Source: Pseudidiomarina planktonica (lineage in GTDB: Bacteria; Pseudomonadota; Gammaproteobacteria; Enterobacterales; Alteromonadaceae). From it: a stretch of DNA of 64,000 nucleotides. The notes beneath the pieces were generated by a model. The model saw nothing but the letters and a program-made list of their open reading frames with translations, was not told the origin of the DNA and made no database searches. Every line of letters starts with the position of its first letter. The first letter of the stretch is position 1. Below, piece after piece: positions 30,922 to 41,149 of the stretch. A program made the position numbers and the translations under genes. The stretch spans positions 186,001 through 250,000 of the forward strand of contig NZ_FXWH01000002.1 in the NCBI RefSeq assembly GCF_900177775.1, written 5' to 3'.

Positions 30922-30939
30922 GCTGTGCTACCTGCGTTG

Positions 30940-30961
30940 AGACAGGCCTCGCGGCTTGTCT
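30940..30961 (+). terminator. Weak hairpin after the TPR-GGDEF gene
   Basis: AGACAGGCC pairs with GGCTTGTCT (one wobble) around a TCGC loop, 18 nt after the stop. Only two more T residues follow, so it is a weak terminator candidate between this gene and recC. Confidence 0.35.
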
Positions 30962-31043
30962 TCGGGCAAAAATGTAGTATCGTGCAACTATAAGTTTGCC
31001 GCAGAATCGCCAGGGACAGCATTTGCATGCCGGAGGAACCAAC

Positions 31044-34000
31044 GTGGGTCAGTTAACACCAGGCTTTATTGTCGCGCACAGCCATAAAATGGAAGCGCTG
31101 ACCGATCTGGTGGTGAAGATTACCGGCGACTACCCACTGGATCCGCTGGAAACTGAAACCATTCTGGTGCAAAGCAACGGCATTGCGCAGTGGTTAAAAT
31201 TGGCCATGGCCGAGCAAAACGGCATTGCCGCTATGTTGGATGTGACACTGCCCGCTCGTTTCTTGTGGCAGGCTTACCGCGCGGTACTTGGTGATGCCAT
31301 TCCGAAAACCTCCCCGTTTGATAAAGACCGCTTAAGCTGGCGCATTCTGCGCCTATTACCAGAATTACTAGAAGATGCCGAGTTTGCGCCCTTACGGGGC
31401 TATTTGCAGAACGACCCTGACAGTCGTAAGCATTACCAACTGTCAGAACGCCTGGCCGATTTATTCGATCAATATCAAATTTATCGTTCCGACTGGTTGG
31501 CCGACTGGGCCGATGGCGGCAATACCATGGTGGACCAGCAGGCTCATGAGCAACAGCGCTGGCAGCCAAAGCTGTGGCGGGCATTACTGCAAGACGTGGG
31601 TGCGCAAGACTACTGGAATAACCGGGCCCAGCTACACCAGCGGTTTCTGCAGCAAGCACGGCAGTTGAACCTGACTACACGCCCTGCGCAGTTGCCGCGC
31701 CGGGTGGTGGTGCTTGGCATTTCCTCGCTGCCGCAGCAAACTCTTGAAGTGCTGGATGCGTTAAAAGGGCATACGCAAATTGTGCTCTGTGTACACAACC
31801 CCTGTCAGTTTCACTGGGCTGACATTGTGGATGGCCGTCAGGAACTTAGTCGGCTACAAATACCACAGCAGCGGTTTGACTATAAACAAGGCATAACGGC
31901 GGGAACTAGCGATGACCTGCTGCATACCCAGACGCATCCATTGCTGGCCAGCTGGGGTAAGCAAGGGCGTGATTACATTCGGTTGCTGGATTTGTTCGAC
32001 GAAACACGCGACAAAGCTGCACAGTTTAATGAGTTGAGTTTTGAGTTATTTGATGAGCAACCGCCAGAGAATACCTTGCAACAGCTGCAAAGTGACATTT
32101 TGCAGTTGCGTTCGCTGGCTGAAATTCAGTCTTGTGAACGTGGTAGCCCTGACACCTCGGTGGTGTTTCAGCAGGCACACAGCCCGCAACGCGAAGTGGA
32201 AGTTCTGCACGATCAGCTGTTAGCTGCCTTTGCGGAAAATCCTAACTTACGCCCGCGCGATATGATGGTGATGGTGCCCGACATTGATACCTACGCACCG
32301 CACATTCAAGCCGTGTTTGGCCGCTTTGAGCGCCATGACGAACGCTTTATTCCTTTTACTATTGCTGATCAGGCGCAGCGTCAGCGCAATCCATTACTGA
32401 TTGTGCTGGAGCGATTACTGAATGCTCCGCAAGAACGATTCAGCATGAGCGATGTGCTGGACATGCTGCAAGTGCCAGCGCTGCAGGCGCGCTTTGGTAT
32501 CAGTGACAGCGATTTGCCGTTGCTACAGCAGTGGATACAGGCGGCGGGCATTCGCTGGGGGTTGCATGGTCAGCATCGTGAGTCGTTGGGGTTGCCGGCG
32601 CAGGCTGAACAAAATAGCTGGCGCTTCGGGTTGCGCCGTATGCTACTTGGCTATGCCGCTGGTGATACCCGGCCGGGCAACCAGCAAGCCTGGCAAAACA
32701 TTGAGCCATTTGCCGAAGTTGGTGGCTTACAAGCTGCTCTGGCCGGGCCTTTGGCGCAGTTGCTGGATAGCCTTGATAACCTTTGGCAACAGCTGCAGCA
32801 CGACCGCACGCCAAGCGACTGGGTGTTGTGCTTTAATCAGTTGTTAAGCGATTTTTTTGCGCCACAAAGCGACGCCGATGTGTTGTTGCTGGCACGCGTA
32901 CAAGAACAACTATTGAGCTGGCAACAGGCCTGTGACGACGCTAATTTCAATGACTTATTACCTTTAAATATAGCGCGTGAAGCCTGGTTAAGCCGGCTTG
33001 ATCAGGCGCAGCTAAATCAACGTTTTCTAGCTGGCGCAGTTAACTTTGCCACCTTAATGCCAATGCGGGCCATTCCGTTCCAGCAGTTATATTTACTAGG
33101 CATGAACGATGGCGATTATCCGCGCAGCACCAAACCGCTGGATTTTGATTTAATGGCCCATCAGAGCCGCCCGGGTGATCGCTCGCGGCGCGAAGACGAC
33201 AGGTACTTATTTTTGGAGGCCTTGTTGTCGGCGCGACAAAAGTTCTACGTGAGCTGGATTGGGCGCAGTATCCAGGACAATAGTTCGCGGCCGCCGTCGG
33301 TACTGGTTAGCCAGTTATTGGAGCACCTCGAACAAGGTTGGGCGCAGCCTGCGGTTACCGGGCATGCTTTGCAGCCCTTTGCCGCCAGCTATTTTAATAC
33401 CGATGAGCCGAAAGGTTTGTTTACCTATGCGCATGAATGGCAGCATGCGGTGGGTGTGGCCGCTGGTAGTAACGAACAAACGCCTGCCGATACCGCGTTA
33501 GCCGAGTTAAGCCCGTGGCGACCTGAAAGCCCACTAAATCTGAAACAGCTGAGCGATTTTTTACGAGAGCCGGCACGACTTTTATTTCAGCAACGCCTGA
33601 ATGTGTATTTGTACCAACAGCAGCTAAGCGCCACTGACGAAGAATTATTTAGTAGTGACGGTTTACAAAGCTGGCAGCAGGTTGAGCGGCTCATTCAGGC
33701 CATGCAACGGGCGGCCCACCAGAGCCAAGATATTCATGTGGCAACCAATGCGGAACTTAGCCGCCTGCAACGCGAAGGCGAGTTACCGCCGGCAGCCGGT
33801 GGCGAATTTGAGCAATTGCAGTTAACTCAGGTAATAACTGAGGTTGGTGCTCGGTATCAGCGGTTACGCGAACGCGCCAGCAAACCTTTACTGCCGGTGC
33901 ATGGTAGCTTTGAGCTGGCACCCGCCGGTGCCGCTGACAAACCTGCGCTGTTGTTACAGGACAACCTGGATAATCTGTATGAAAGTGCCGGCGGTGAGCG

Positions 34001-34502
34001 TTACTGCTTGCAACTGTGTGCTAGTAATCTTCGTGCCGGTAAAAAGCCGGATAGCCCAGCGCGGTTAAAGCATGCCAGCCTGCCCTGGGTAACGCATCTG
34101 TTACTGAACAGCCAGCAGCCAACGCGATTTTTTATTGCCGGGCGCGATAGTGTTTTGCACCTGCCGCCAATGGCTGCTGCTGAAGCTGAAACCTTGTTAG
34201 CAGAGCTTGGCAAAGCGGTGCTAGAGAATTTCCGGCAGCCATTACCTATAACTTTGGATTTAGCGGAGCAGGCTGACGCAAAAGACTTAGCCAGCCAGTA
34301 TGACTTTGGAGGCTTCCGCCAGAGTGCGCTAAAAGAACGAGCGCCCTACTGCAGCCGGGTGTTTCCAAGCTTTAGTCATATTGGTGCCGATGGCCGCTTC
34401 GACCAGGCCATGACACAGCTGTATTCACCGCTTATAGAAGCACTGCAGGCAGGTGATGAGTGGTTGCAGGAACAGCAACTGTTAACGGAGGCCAGCACAT
34501 GA
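31044..34502 (+). CDS. recC: Exodeoxyribonuclease V subunit gamma RecC
   Basis: A 1152-residue RecC (E. coli 1122), the Chi-recognising, non-catalytic helicase-like subunit of RecBCD. Recognisable stretches include the N-terminal ETILVQSNGIAQWLKLAMAE, WQPKLWRAL, PFTIADQ, the LLGMNDGDYPRSTKPLDFDLM segment and LLSARQKFYVSWIGRS. I start at the GTG at 31044, which has GGAGG 8 nt upstream; a longer frame using TTG at 30996 has no such site. The stop overlaps the recB start as ATGA. E. coli places ptrA between recC and recB; here the genes are directly joined. Confidence 0.95.
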   Translation: MGQLTPGFIVAHSHKMEALTDLVVKITGDYPLDPLETETILVQSNGIAQWLKLAMAEQNGIAAMLDVTLPARFLWQAYRAVLGDAIPKTSPFDKDRLSWRILRLLPELLEDAEFAPLRGYLQNDPDSRKHYQLSERLADLFDQYQIYRSDWLADWADGGNTMVDQQAHEQQRWQPKLWRALLQDVGAQDYWNNRAQLHQRFLQQARQLNLTTRPAQLPRRVVVLGISSLPQQTLEVLDALKGHTQIVLCVHNPCQFHWADIVDGRQELSRLQIPQQRFDYKQGITAGTSDDLLHTQTHPLLASWGKQGRDYIRLLDLFDETRDKAAQFNELSFELFDEQPPENTLQQLQSDILQLRSLAEIQSCERGSPDTSVVFQQAHSPQREVEVLHDQLLAAFAENPNLRPRDMMVMVPDIDTYAPHIQAVFGRFERHDERFIPFTIADQAQRQRNPLLIVLERLLNAPQERFSMSDVLDMLQVPALQARFGISDSDLPLLQQWIQAAGIRWGLHGQHRESLGLPAQAEQNSWRFGLRRMLLGYAAGDTRPGNQQAWQNIEPFAEVGGLQAALAGPLAQLLDSLDNLWQQLQHDRTPSDWVLCFNQLLSDFFAPQSDADVLLLARVQEQLLSWQQACDDANFNDLLPLNIAREAWLSRLDQAQLNQRFLAGAVNFATLMPMRAIPFQQLYLLGMNDGDYPRSTKPLDFDLMAHQSRPGDRSRREDDRYLFLEALLSARQKFYVSWIGRSIQDNSSRPPSVLVSQLLEHLEQGWAQPAVTGHALQPFAASYFNTDEPKGLFTYAHEWQHAVGVAAGSNEQTPADTALAELSPWRPESPLNLKQLSDFLREPARLLFQQRLNVYLYQQQLSATDEELFSSDGLQSWQQVERLIQAMQRAAHQSQDIHVATNAELSRLQREGELPPAAGGEFEQLQLTQVITEVGARYQRLRERASKPLLPVHGSFELAPAGAADKPALLLQDNLDNLYESAGGERYCLQLCASNLRAGKKPDSPARLKHASLPWVTHLLLNSQQPTRFFIAGRDSVLHLPPMAAAEAETLLAELGKAVLENFRQPLPITLDLAEQADAKDLASQYDFGGFRQSALKERAPYCSRVFPSFSHIGADGRFDQAMTQLYSPLIEALQAGDEWLQEQQLLTEAST

Positions 34503-37500
34503 GTATGGCCACACCGTTACAGCCATTAACTATGCCGTTATATGGTAGCCGTTTAATTGAAGCCAGTGCCGGTACCGGTAAAACCTATACCATAGCGGCA
34601 TTGTACGTGCGCTTGGTGTTAGGGCATGGCGATGAGGCCAGTTTTGCGCGCCCGTTAACACCGGATCAAATTTTGGTGGTGACCTTTACCGAAGCGGCAA
34701 CCGAGGAACTGCGTGACCGTATTCGTGAGCGGCTGGCCACCGCAGCGAGCTATTTTCGCCAGCAACAAGACAGCAGCGACGCCTTTTTAGTAGCACTTCG
34801 GGAAAGCTACACCGACCAGCAACAGTGGCCGGCATTGGCGCGGCGACTGGACTTGGCGGCGCAGGCGATGGACGAAGCCGCGGTGCATACCATTCACGGC
34901 TGGTGTAACCGCATGCTGCGGGAGCACGCCTTTGCCAGTGGCAGTTTATTTACCCAGGCATTGGAAACCGACAATAGTGACCTGTGGCTAACCGTGGCAC
35001 GGGATTACTGGCGGCAGTATTTCGGCACCAGCTCATTACCTGTATATCGTTTTTTACGCGCCCACTTTGCCAGCCCGGAGCAGTTACTGAGCCAGATTAA
35101 TACGCTGCAGCGTTATCAAAGCGAGGCGCAACAGCAACAGCTGTTGGCCCACAACCCGTATCAGGAGTTACAGCAGCAGTTGGAGCAGTTGCAGCAGTTG
35201 AAAAACGAATTGCTGCCAGCCATTGAAGAATTACGCAAAGACATTCCTCAGCATAAAGGCGTTACCCATCACGCCGGTGGAATGGAAAAGCTTTACGATT
35301 GGACCACTACCGATGCCGCGCAGCCCGACTTGAGCGAGGCCGGTTGGAAGCGCTTTAGCAGCGAAGAGTTAAGCAAAAAATTTAAAGATAAACTGCACCG
35401 AGACTGGCATCAAATAACCCAGTTACAGCAGCGGCTGAGTGAGTTGCAACTGGCGATTCAGCCAGTGCTGAATCATGCCGCGGCCAGCATTGCCATGCGT
35501 TTCCAGCAGTTGCAGGAGCAGCGGGCGCAAATGGGCTTTGACGACATTCTCACGCGGTTGCGGGATGCGCTGCAAGGGGAACATGGCAAAGGGCTGGCCG
35601 CGGCTATTCGGGCTCAGTTTCCAATCGCCATGGTAGACGAATTCCAGGATACCGACCCGGTTCAGTACCGCATTTTTGATACTATTTTTGAATTGCAGCA
35701 GAATCACCCGCAGCAGGGTATTTTCCTGATAGGCGATCCCAAACAGGCGATTTATTCCTTCCGTGATGCCGATATCTACACCTATTTGCAGGCGCGCCGA
35801 GCCACCAGTGGCCGCCACTACACCCTGGGTACCAATTATCGCTCAACGCCCGCTATGGTGGATGCAGTAAACCATGTGTTTGAAAGCGCCAATGACTATC
35901 CAAAAGGCGCCTTTCGGTTTCGTACCGAAACTATTGATGAAGTTCCGTTCCAGGCAGTTGCGGCAACTGAAAAAGATAAACAGGTGCAGTTGCACGGCGA
36001 CGATTTGCCCGGCATGACCTTACGAGTGTCGCCGTTGCAGGAACAAGACACCAATAAGCAGGGCTTAACCGAAACTTTGGCCGCAAGTTGCGCCGACGAC
36101 ATAGTGGCGTTGCTGAATGAAGCAAATTACCACAACCAACAAGGCGAGACTTCGCGGGTACAACCGGGCGACATTGCGGTGCTGGTGAATAAGGCTGATG
36201 AAGCCCAGCTCATACGCCAGGCTCTGCGAGAGCGTAACCTTGCCAGTGTTTACTTGTCCGACCGTGACTCGGTATTTGCGAGCGCGTTGGCCAAAGACGT
36301 ACTGCTGATTTTACAAAGTTGTGCCAGCCCGCGCGACCCTGGCATGTTACACGCTGCCTTAGCCACTAGCTTACTGGGTATGAGCTTGCCCGCGCTTGCC
36401 GAAGTGGTGGAAGACGAAACCTTGTGGGATTACTACGCAGGTGAGTTTATTGAGTATCACCAGTGTTGGGAGCAGCGGGGCATATTAGCCATGTTACAAC
36501 GCTTACTGCACGATTTTGCCGTACCTCAACGGCTGCTGAACTCAGCACAACAAAACGGTGAACGGGAACTTACCGATGTGTTGCACCTAGCGGAGCTATT
36601 GCAGCAACAGGCACAGCATGCCGACGGCATGAGTGGCCTAGTACGTTACTTGGCTGAGCGGGTAGAGCAAGTGCAGGAGCAAGGTCGAAAAACCGATGCC
36701 AGAGAGCAGCAGGTGCGGCTGGAAAGCGACAGTAATTTGGTGCAGGTAGTTACCGTGCACAAATCCAAGGGCTTGCAGTATCCGTTCGTATTTTTGCCCT
36801 TTATGAGTTCGCAAAAAGCGCTGCACCGACGCATTCAGTATCCGGCGGTTTATCACAATGAGCAGGGTGAACTGCAGTTGGTGTTATCAAAAGAAGATAC
36901 CGCAGGGCGTGATCAAGCCGACGCTGAGCGCCTGGCGGAAGACATTCGTAAGTTCTACGTGGCGGTAACCCGGGCGCAGTACAGCACCTATATTTATGCC
37001 GGACATTACAAAGAGCTGGGTGAAACGGCGCTGAATTACTTGCTAACCGGCAGTCGTAAAGCCTGTGAGAATTTGCAGCTGGCCATGCAAGAAGCCTGGT
37101 CGCATCAAGCTATTCGCTTGCTTGAAATACCCGCCGAAACTGAGGCCGATCAGCACCCAGCACAGTACCAACCCGCACCAACGGCAACACAGCAGCCACG
37201 GTATTGTGAAATGCCTTCCGGGCACCAGTTGGAGCGTTGGTGGTTGAGCAGCTACAGCGCATTATTATTGGCGCCGGCAGCCGATGCCGGGGCCGTGTTG
37301 GCGGAACAGTCCGCGGACGAACAGAATTCGCGGGAAGAAATGCAGGCCGAGCCTCGTGCCCTGAGCGCGGAACGCTCGCCTTCAACGGTGCCTATACATA
37401 GCTTCCCGAAGGGGCCACAAGCCGGTACTTTTTTGCATAATCTGTTGGAAGCTGCGGCTAATGAAGGCTTTGCTGAGGTGGCGGCGAGCACCGCAAAATG

Positions 37501-38110
37501 TGCGGAGTTAGTGAGTGCTCACGCGCAGTCAGAGCCATGGAATGCCTATCAGGACGTGTTAGTAGACTGGCTGCAAAGCTACCTGAATACTCACTTCGAG
37601 TTAGCACCCGGAGCGTCAATTTCGCTGGCTAGTTTATCCAGTTATCAGGCCGAGCCAGAGTTCTGGTTTGCTACCCGCAATACCGACGTGCAGCAACTGG
37701 ATAAGTTGATTCAGCAGTATATTCTGCCCGGGCATGCCAGGCCGTCACTACAGCCCACCACCTTGAATGGCATGATGAAGGGTTTTATTGATTTAGTATT
37801 TGCCCATGACGACCAATTTTATGTGGCTGATTACAAATCCAACTGGCTGGGTGATCACGAGCAAGACTACACCTCAAGTGCCATGCGCGAGCGCATTTTG
37901 CACAGCAGATATGACGTTCAGTATGTGATTTATACAGTCGCACTACACAAGTTACTGCACGCCCGTTTGGGTGCTGCATACAACTACGACACCCACGTCG
38001 GTGGCGCCTTGTATTTGTTTATGCGCGGCTATCAGGCCGATAGTGCAGGTGCGTTTTTCGATCGGCCGCCGCTAGCACTTATTACCGAGTTGGAGGCGTT
38101 ATTAAAATGA
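34499..38110 (+). CDS. recB: Exodeoxyribonuclease V subunit beta RecB
   Basis: A 1203-residue RecB (E. coli 1180): 3'-5' helicase plus the nuclease of the complex. Walker A is in ASAGTGKTYTIAALYVRL, the DExx motif in MVDEFQDTDPVQYRIFD, motif IV-VI segments include YRSTPAMVDAVNHVF and VTVHKSKGLQYPFVFLP, and the C-terminal nuclease has the catalytic DYK at 1111-1113 (YVADYKSNWLG). The mid-region is very glutamine-rich from CAG/CAA runs. The ATG at 34499 follows GGAGG by 7 nt and overlaps the recC stop; an upstream in-frame start inside recC is unlikely. Confidence 0.97.
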   Translation: MSMATPLQPLTMPLYGSRLIEASAGTGKTYTIAALYVRLVLGHGDEASFARPLTPDQILVVTFTEAATEELRDRIRERLATAASYFRQQQDSSDAFLVALRESYTDQQQWPALARRLDLAAQAMDEAAVHTIHGWCNRMLREHAFASGSLFTQALETDNSDLWLTVARDYWRQYFGTSSLPVYRFLRAHFASPEQLLSQINTLQRYQSEAQQQQLLAHNPYQELQQQLEQLQQLKNELLPAIEELRKDIPQHKGVTHHAGGMEKLYDWTTTDAAQPDLSEAGWKRFSSEELSKKFKDKLHRDWHQITQLQQRLSELQLAIQPVLNHAAASIAMRFQQLQEQRAQMGFDDILTRLRDALQGEHGKGLAAAIRAQFPIAMVDEFQDTDPVQYRIFDTIFELQQNHPQQGIFLIGDPKQAIYSFRDADIYTYLQARRATSGRHYTLGTNYRSTPAMVDAVNHVFESANDYPKGAFRFRTETIDEVPFQAVAATEKDKQVQLHGDDLPGMTLRVSPLQEQDTNKQGLTETLAASCADDIVALLNEANYHNQQGETSRVQPGDIAVLVNKADEAQLIRQALRERNLASVYLSDRDSVFASALAKDVLLILQSCASPRDPGMLHAALATSLLGMSLPALAEVVEDETLWDYYAGEFIEYHQCWEQRGILAMLQRLLHDFAVPQRLLNSAQQNGERELTDVLHLAELLQQQAQHADGMSGLVRYLAERVEQVQEQGRKTDAREQQVRLESDSNLVQVVTVHKSKGLQYPFVFLPFMSSQKALHRRIQYPAVYHNEQGELQLVLSKEDTAGRDQADAERLAEDIRKFYVAVTRAQYSTYIYAGHYKELGETALNYLLTGSRKACENLQLAMQEAWSHQAIRLLEIPAETEADQHPAQYQPAPTATQQPRYCEMPSGHQLERWWLSSYSALLLAPAADAGAVLAEQSADEQNSREEMQAEPRALSAERSPSTVPIHSFPKGPQAGTFLHNLLEAAANEGFAEVAASTAKCAELVSAHAQSEPWNAYQDVLVDWLQSYLNTHFELAPGASISLASLSSYQAEPEFWFATRNTDVQQLDKLIQQYILPGHARPSLQPTTLNGMMKGFIDLVFAHDDQFYVADYKSNWLGDHEQDYTSSAMRERILHSRYDVQYVIYTVALHKLLHARLGAAYNYDTHVGGALYLFMRGYQADSAGAFFDRPPLALITELEALLK

Positions 38111-40122
38111 TGGAAACAAACGCCGCACAGCTGCAGCAATGGCAACAAGTTGGCTGGTTAAGGCCGCTGGATGTGAGCTTCGCCAACTTGTTGCTGGAGC
38201 AGGAGAGCGAGCCGTCGCCGTGGCTAGCTATGCTGGCTGCCTTAGCCAGTTATCAACTCGGCCGTGGTCAGGTGAGTTTAAATCTAGCCAGTTTGCTGCA
38301 AAATCCGACGTTCTGTTTGCAATTTCCACGGCCTCGCACAGCTATGAATACAGTGGTGGAACCAACGTCACCTGAGGCGGTTTTTGCCAACACTTCGCTG
38401 CATGATGTGATTGCTGTGCTGCAAAAGTCCCGCGCAGTGTCGGTTGTGCATGATAGCTCCGAGACTGACTCAACCGCGCCCTTAGTGCTGCAGCAAGAGC
38501 GCTTATATTTACGTCGCTACTGGCGTTATCAGCAAGGCATTAAAACCAGGTTGCAGGTACTGGCGAAGCAACGTGAAGTGAATAAACCAGCCTTGCAGCA
38601 GGTGCTGAAGGACTTATTCGGTAACAGCGCGGGCGATGGCGATAAGCTGAACTGGCAGAAACTAGCCTGCGCCAATACCTTGCGCAGTGGGTTTAGCGTG
38701 ATTACCGGTGGGCCCGGCACTGGCAAAACCTACACTGTGGTGCGCTTGCTGGCGACCTTGCAGCAACTTTCGATGGCCGAGGGTGGCAGCGAACGAATTT
38801 TACTGGCGGCGCCAACCGGCAAAGCGGCTGCGCGCATGACCGAATCAGTGCGGTCGGAACTGAACCAATTAACCATAAACGACTCGGTAAAACAGAGTAT
38901 TGATGCGAATGCGGTAACCTTGCATCGCTTGTTAGGGGCCAAACCTGGCTCGCGTGGGTTTAAGCATCATGCCGACAATCCGTTGCTGGTAGATACCCTA
39001 ATTATTGACGAAGCCTCTATGGTTGATGTAGAAATGATGGCCTTTGTGGTAGATGCGCTGCCCGGCCACGCGCGGTTAATTCTATTAGGTGATAAAGACC
39101 AATTGGCTTCAGTGGAAGCTGGCGCGGTGTTAGGTGAGCTATGTGCCGGAGCTGATACCGGTGGTTACAACAGCAACACGGTTCAGTGGTTAGAGCAGGT
39201 AACCGGTGAGTCTATTCCTGCTGTTTATACCGACTCTGCCTTTGAACTTTCGGCTTACACTAAACCCGATGCCAATCCTTATTTGCAGCATATTGTGATG
39301 CTGCGCGAAAGTCGTCGCTTCGACGGGCAAAGTGGCATCGGTAAATTAGCGACTGAAGTAAATGGCATGCGCACTGCCTGGCTGCAGCAATGGCTGCAGG
39401 GCAATGCGCCAGCGGCGGATGAGCCAGCGGAACTATATAGGCGGATTCAGTATTTGAGCAACACTCACCCTACGGATGCTGACTTCCGCAGTTTGGTGCA
39501 AAACGGCCTGGCAGATTTTATGGCGCGGGTAGCAAAACGCCCGGGCGGTGACTCAAAAGCCAGTTGCGACCAGTGGGCTGAGCAGGTGCTGGATGCCTTT
39601 AGTCAGTTTCAGGTGCTGTGCGCCGTACGCGACGGAGAATGGGGTACTAAGGCGCTAAATGAGCTCATTAGTCAGTGGGCTACCGCTGCCAGTGGCTCTG
39701 CTGATTCCGGCTCAGGGAGCTCGGATCATTGGTACCTGGGTCGCCCAGTTATGATTACCCGCAACGATTACGGACTGGACTTACGTAATGGCGACATCGG
39801 TATTATGTTGTTGCACACCCCCACCAATACCCGTCGAGTTGCTTTTTTAAGTAACGCCGCGGCGGCCAATGCCAGTAAAATGCGCTGGGTGCTACCAAGT
39901 CGGTTAACTCATGTGGAAACGGTTTACGCCATGACAGTGCATAAATCCCAGGGATCGGAATTCAGGCACACAGTATTAGTGTTGCCCGAGCATGATACCC
40001 CGGTGCTAACGAAAGAGTTGCTGTACACCGGGATTACCCGGGCGCGGGAGCAATTTACACTGGTGGCACCGCAATCTAAGGTGTTGTTGGATGCCGTGCA
40101 ACGGCAGGTTGAGCGCGGTTAA
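38107..40122 (+). CDS. recD: Exodeoxyribonuclease V subunit alpha RecD
   Basis: A 671-residue RecD, somewhat longer than E. coli (608), the 5'-3' helicase of RecBCD. Walker A GGPGTGKT has Lys207; IIDEASMVD (Walker B), LLGDKDQLASVEAG and the C-terminal MTVHKSQGSEF and YTGITRAREQ motifs are intact. Extra length comes from insertions near residues 370-460, before and after the LRESRRFDGQSGIG segment. Its start overlaps the recB stop (ATGATGG, with ATG also possible 3 nt later), so recC, recB and recD are all translationally coupled. Confidence 0.96.
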   Translation: MMETNAAQLQQWQQVGWLRPLDVSFANLLLEQESEPSPWLAMLAALASYQLGRGQVSLNLASLLQNPTFCLQFPRPRTAMNTVVEPTSPEAVFANTSLHDVIAVLQKSRAVSVVHDSSETDSTAPLVLQQERLYLRRYWRYQQGIKTRLQVLAKQREVNKPALQQVLKDLFGNSAGDGDKLNWQKLACANTLRSGFSVITGGPGTGKTYTVVRLLATLQQLSMAEGGSERILLAAPTGKAAARMTESVRSELNQLTINDSVKQSIDANAVTLHRLLGAKPGSRGFKHHADNPLLVDTLIIDEASMVDVEMMAFVVDALPGHARLILLGDKDQLASVEAGAVLGELCAGADTGGYNSNTVQWLEQVTGESIPAVYTDSAFELSAYTKPDANPYLQHIVMLRESRRFDGQSGIGKLATEVNGMRTAWLQQWLQGNAPAADEPAELYRRIQYLSNTHPTDADFRSLVQNGLADFMARVAKRPGGDSKASCDQWAEQVLDAFSQFQVLCAVRDGEWGTKALNELISQWATAASGSADSGSGSSDHWYLGRPVMITRNDYGLDLRNGDIGIMLLHTPTNTRRVAFLSNAAAANASKMRWVLPSRLTHVETVYAMTVHKSQGSEFRHTVLVLPEHDTPVLTKELLYTGITRAREQFTLVAPQSKVLLDAVQRQVERG

Positions 40123-40211
40123 AAAGCACTATTTCCTACATCAAAATCAGTCTTATGTAACTGGCGAGCTGAGGTGGTTTCGCTATGCTTAAGTGCTCAG
40201 GGATGAGCTAG

Positions 40212-40227
40212 CAGGCATGGATGCCTG
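40212..40227. terminator. Short hairpin between recD and the DMT gene
   Basis: CAGGCAT and ATGCCTG form a perfect 7-bp stem around GG, between two convergent genes. It has no T-run on either side, so it is only a weak candidate for a shared terminator. Confidence 0.25.
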
Positions 40228-40239
40228 TATTGAAGGTAG

Positions 40240-41106
40240 CTACTTGGTGCGCGGACGGGCAAACATCATCAGGGCAATACCACTTAAAGATACCGCCGCA
40301 ATCACCAGTAGTTTTGGCGTTAACACCTCGGCTAACAGCAACACACCGGCGAAAGCGGTAACCACCGGCACGCTTAACTGCACCGTAGCGGCCTGGGTTG
40401 CTGTTAGAGCCGGTAAGGCTTTGTACCAGAGCGCGTAACCTATTCCCGAAGTAATAGCACCCGAGGCTATGGCGTAGCCAACACCAGTGGTATCTAACGC
40501 CGGTAGGCCGTTATTGGTAACCCACAACACAGGTAACAGCAGTAATGCCAGTGGCAGCGTACGAATAAAGTTGCCGGTGGTACTGGCGAGTGCGTCTTTG
40601 CTGTGGCGGCCAAGTAGTGAGTAAGCACCCCAGGCGACACCCGCTAATAGCATGAGTAATGCCGAGCCGGTATTTAAACTCACTTCGGTATTGGCCCCGG
40701 GGGTGTTCGGCCATAACAACACCACCAGGCCGCCGGCAGCCATAATAACGCCCAGCCATTGGCAGGCGGTTAATCGCTCACCGCGGAATAATCCCCAAGC
40801 CGTCATACTTAGCTGTACAGCACCAAATAAAAATAAAGCACCTAAGCCCGCATCTAACTGCAAATAAGCGTAGGAAAATGCGATGGCATAAATAAATAAT
40901 GCCAAAGCCCCTGGCCAGGAGCCTGCGGCTGGCGCTTTTTGCCGTTGCCGAAGTTGCCGCAGCTGCACCAACAACAACAGCATGGCGGCACCGGAAATTA
41001 AGCGAATGAGAGTAAAACTAGCAGCGTCTATGCTGGTTTCGCGCAAGGCTAACCGACACAACAACGAGTTACCGGCAAACGCCAGTAACGCCAGCAGCGT
41101 ATACAT
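40240..41106 (-). CDS. EamA / DMT family transporter
   Basis: A 288-residue inner-membrane protein with about ten hydrophobic helices in two EamA halves, typical of drug/metabolite transporters that export amino acids or other small molecules. The start LLALLAFAGNSLLCRLALRETSIDAASFTLIR is characteristic of the family's first helix and loop. The ATG at 41106 begins the first helix; an in-frame extension to 41220 would overlap the MaoC-like gene on the same strand and adds no family similarity. No strong ribosome site is visible. The substrate is unknown. Confidence 0.8.
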   Translation of the reverse strand: MYTLLALLAFAGNSLLCRLALRETSIDAASFTLIRLISGAAMLLLLVQLRQLRQRQKAPAAGSWPGALALFIYAIAFSYAYLQLDAGLGALFLFGAVQLSMTAWGLFRGERLTACQWLGVIMAAGGLVVLLWPNTPGANTEVSLNTGSALLMLLAGVAWGAYSLLGRHSKDALASTTGNFIRTLPLALLLLPVLWVTNNGLPALDTTGVGYAIASGAITSGIGYALWYKALPALTATQAATVQLSVPVVTAFAGVLLLAEVLTPKLLVIAAVSLSGIALMMFARPRTK

Positions 41107-41149
41107 AACCGTTGTGCCGGATAACCGGTTGGTAACATGGCTACTCGGT

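Noticed and set aside
35161-35215. Dense CAG/CAA runs in recB that look like a short tandem repeat
   Set aside because: They encode glutamine and leucine in a normal helical linker, vary in codon order and have no fixed repeat unit; ordinary coding bias.
31044-38110. Defence-type nuclease/helicase system
   Set aside because: The genes are plain RecC and RecB with RecD following; no anti-phage accessory genes accompany them.
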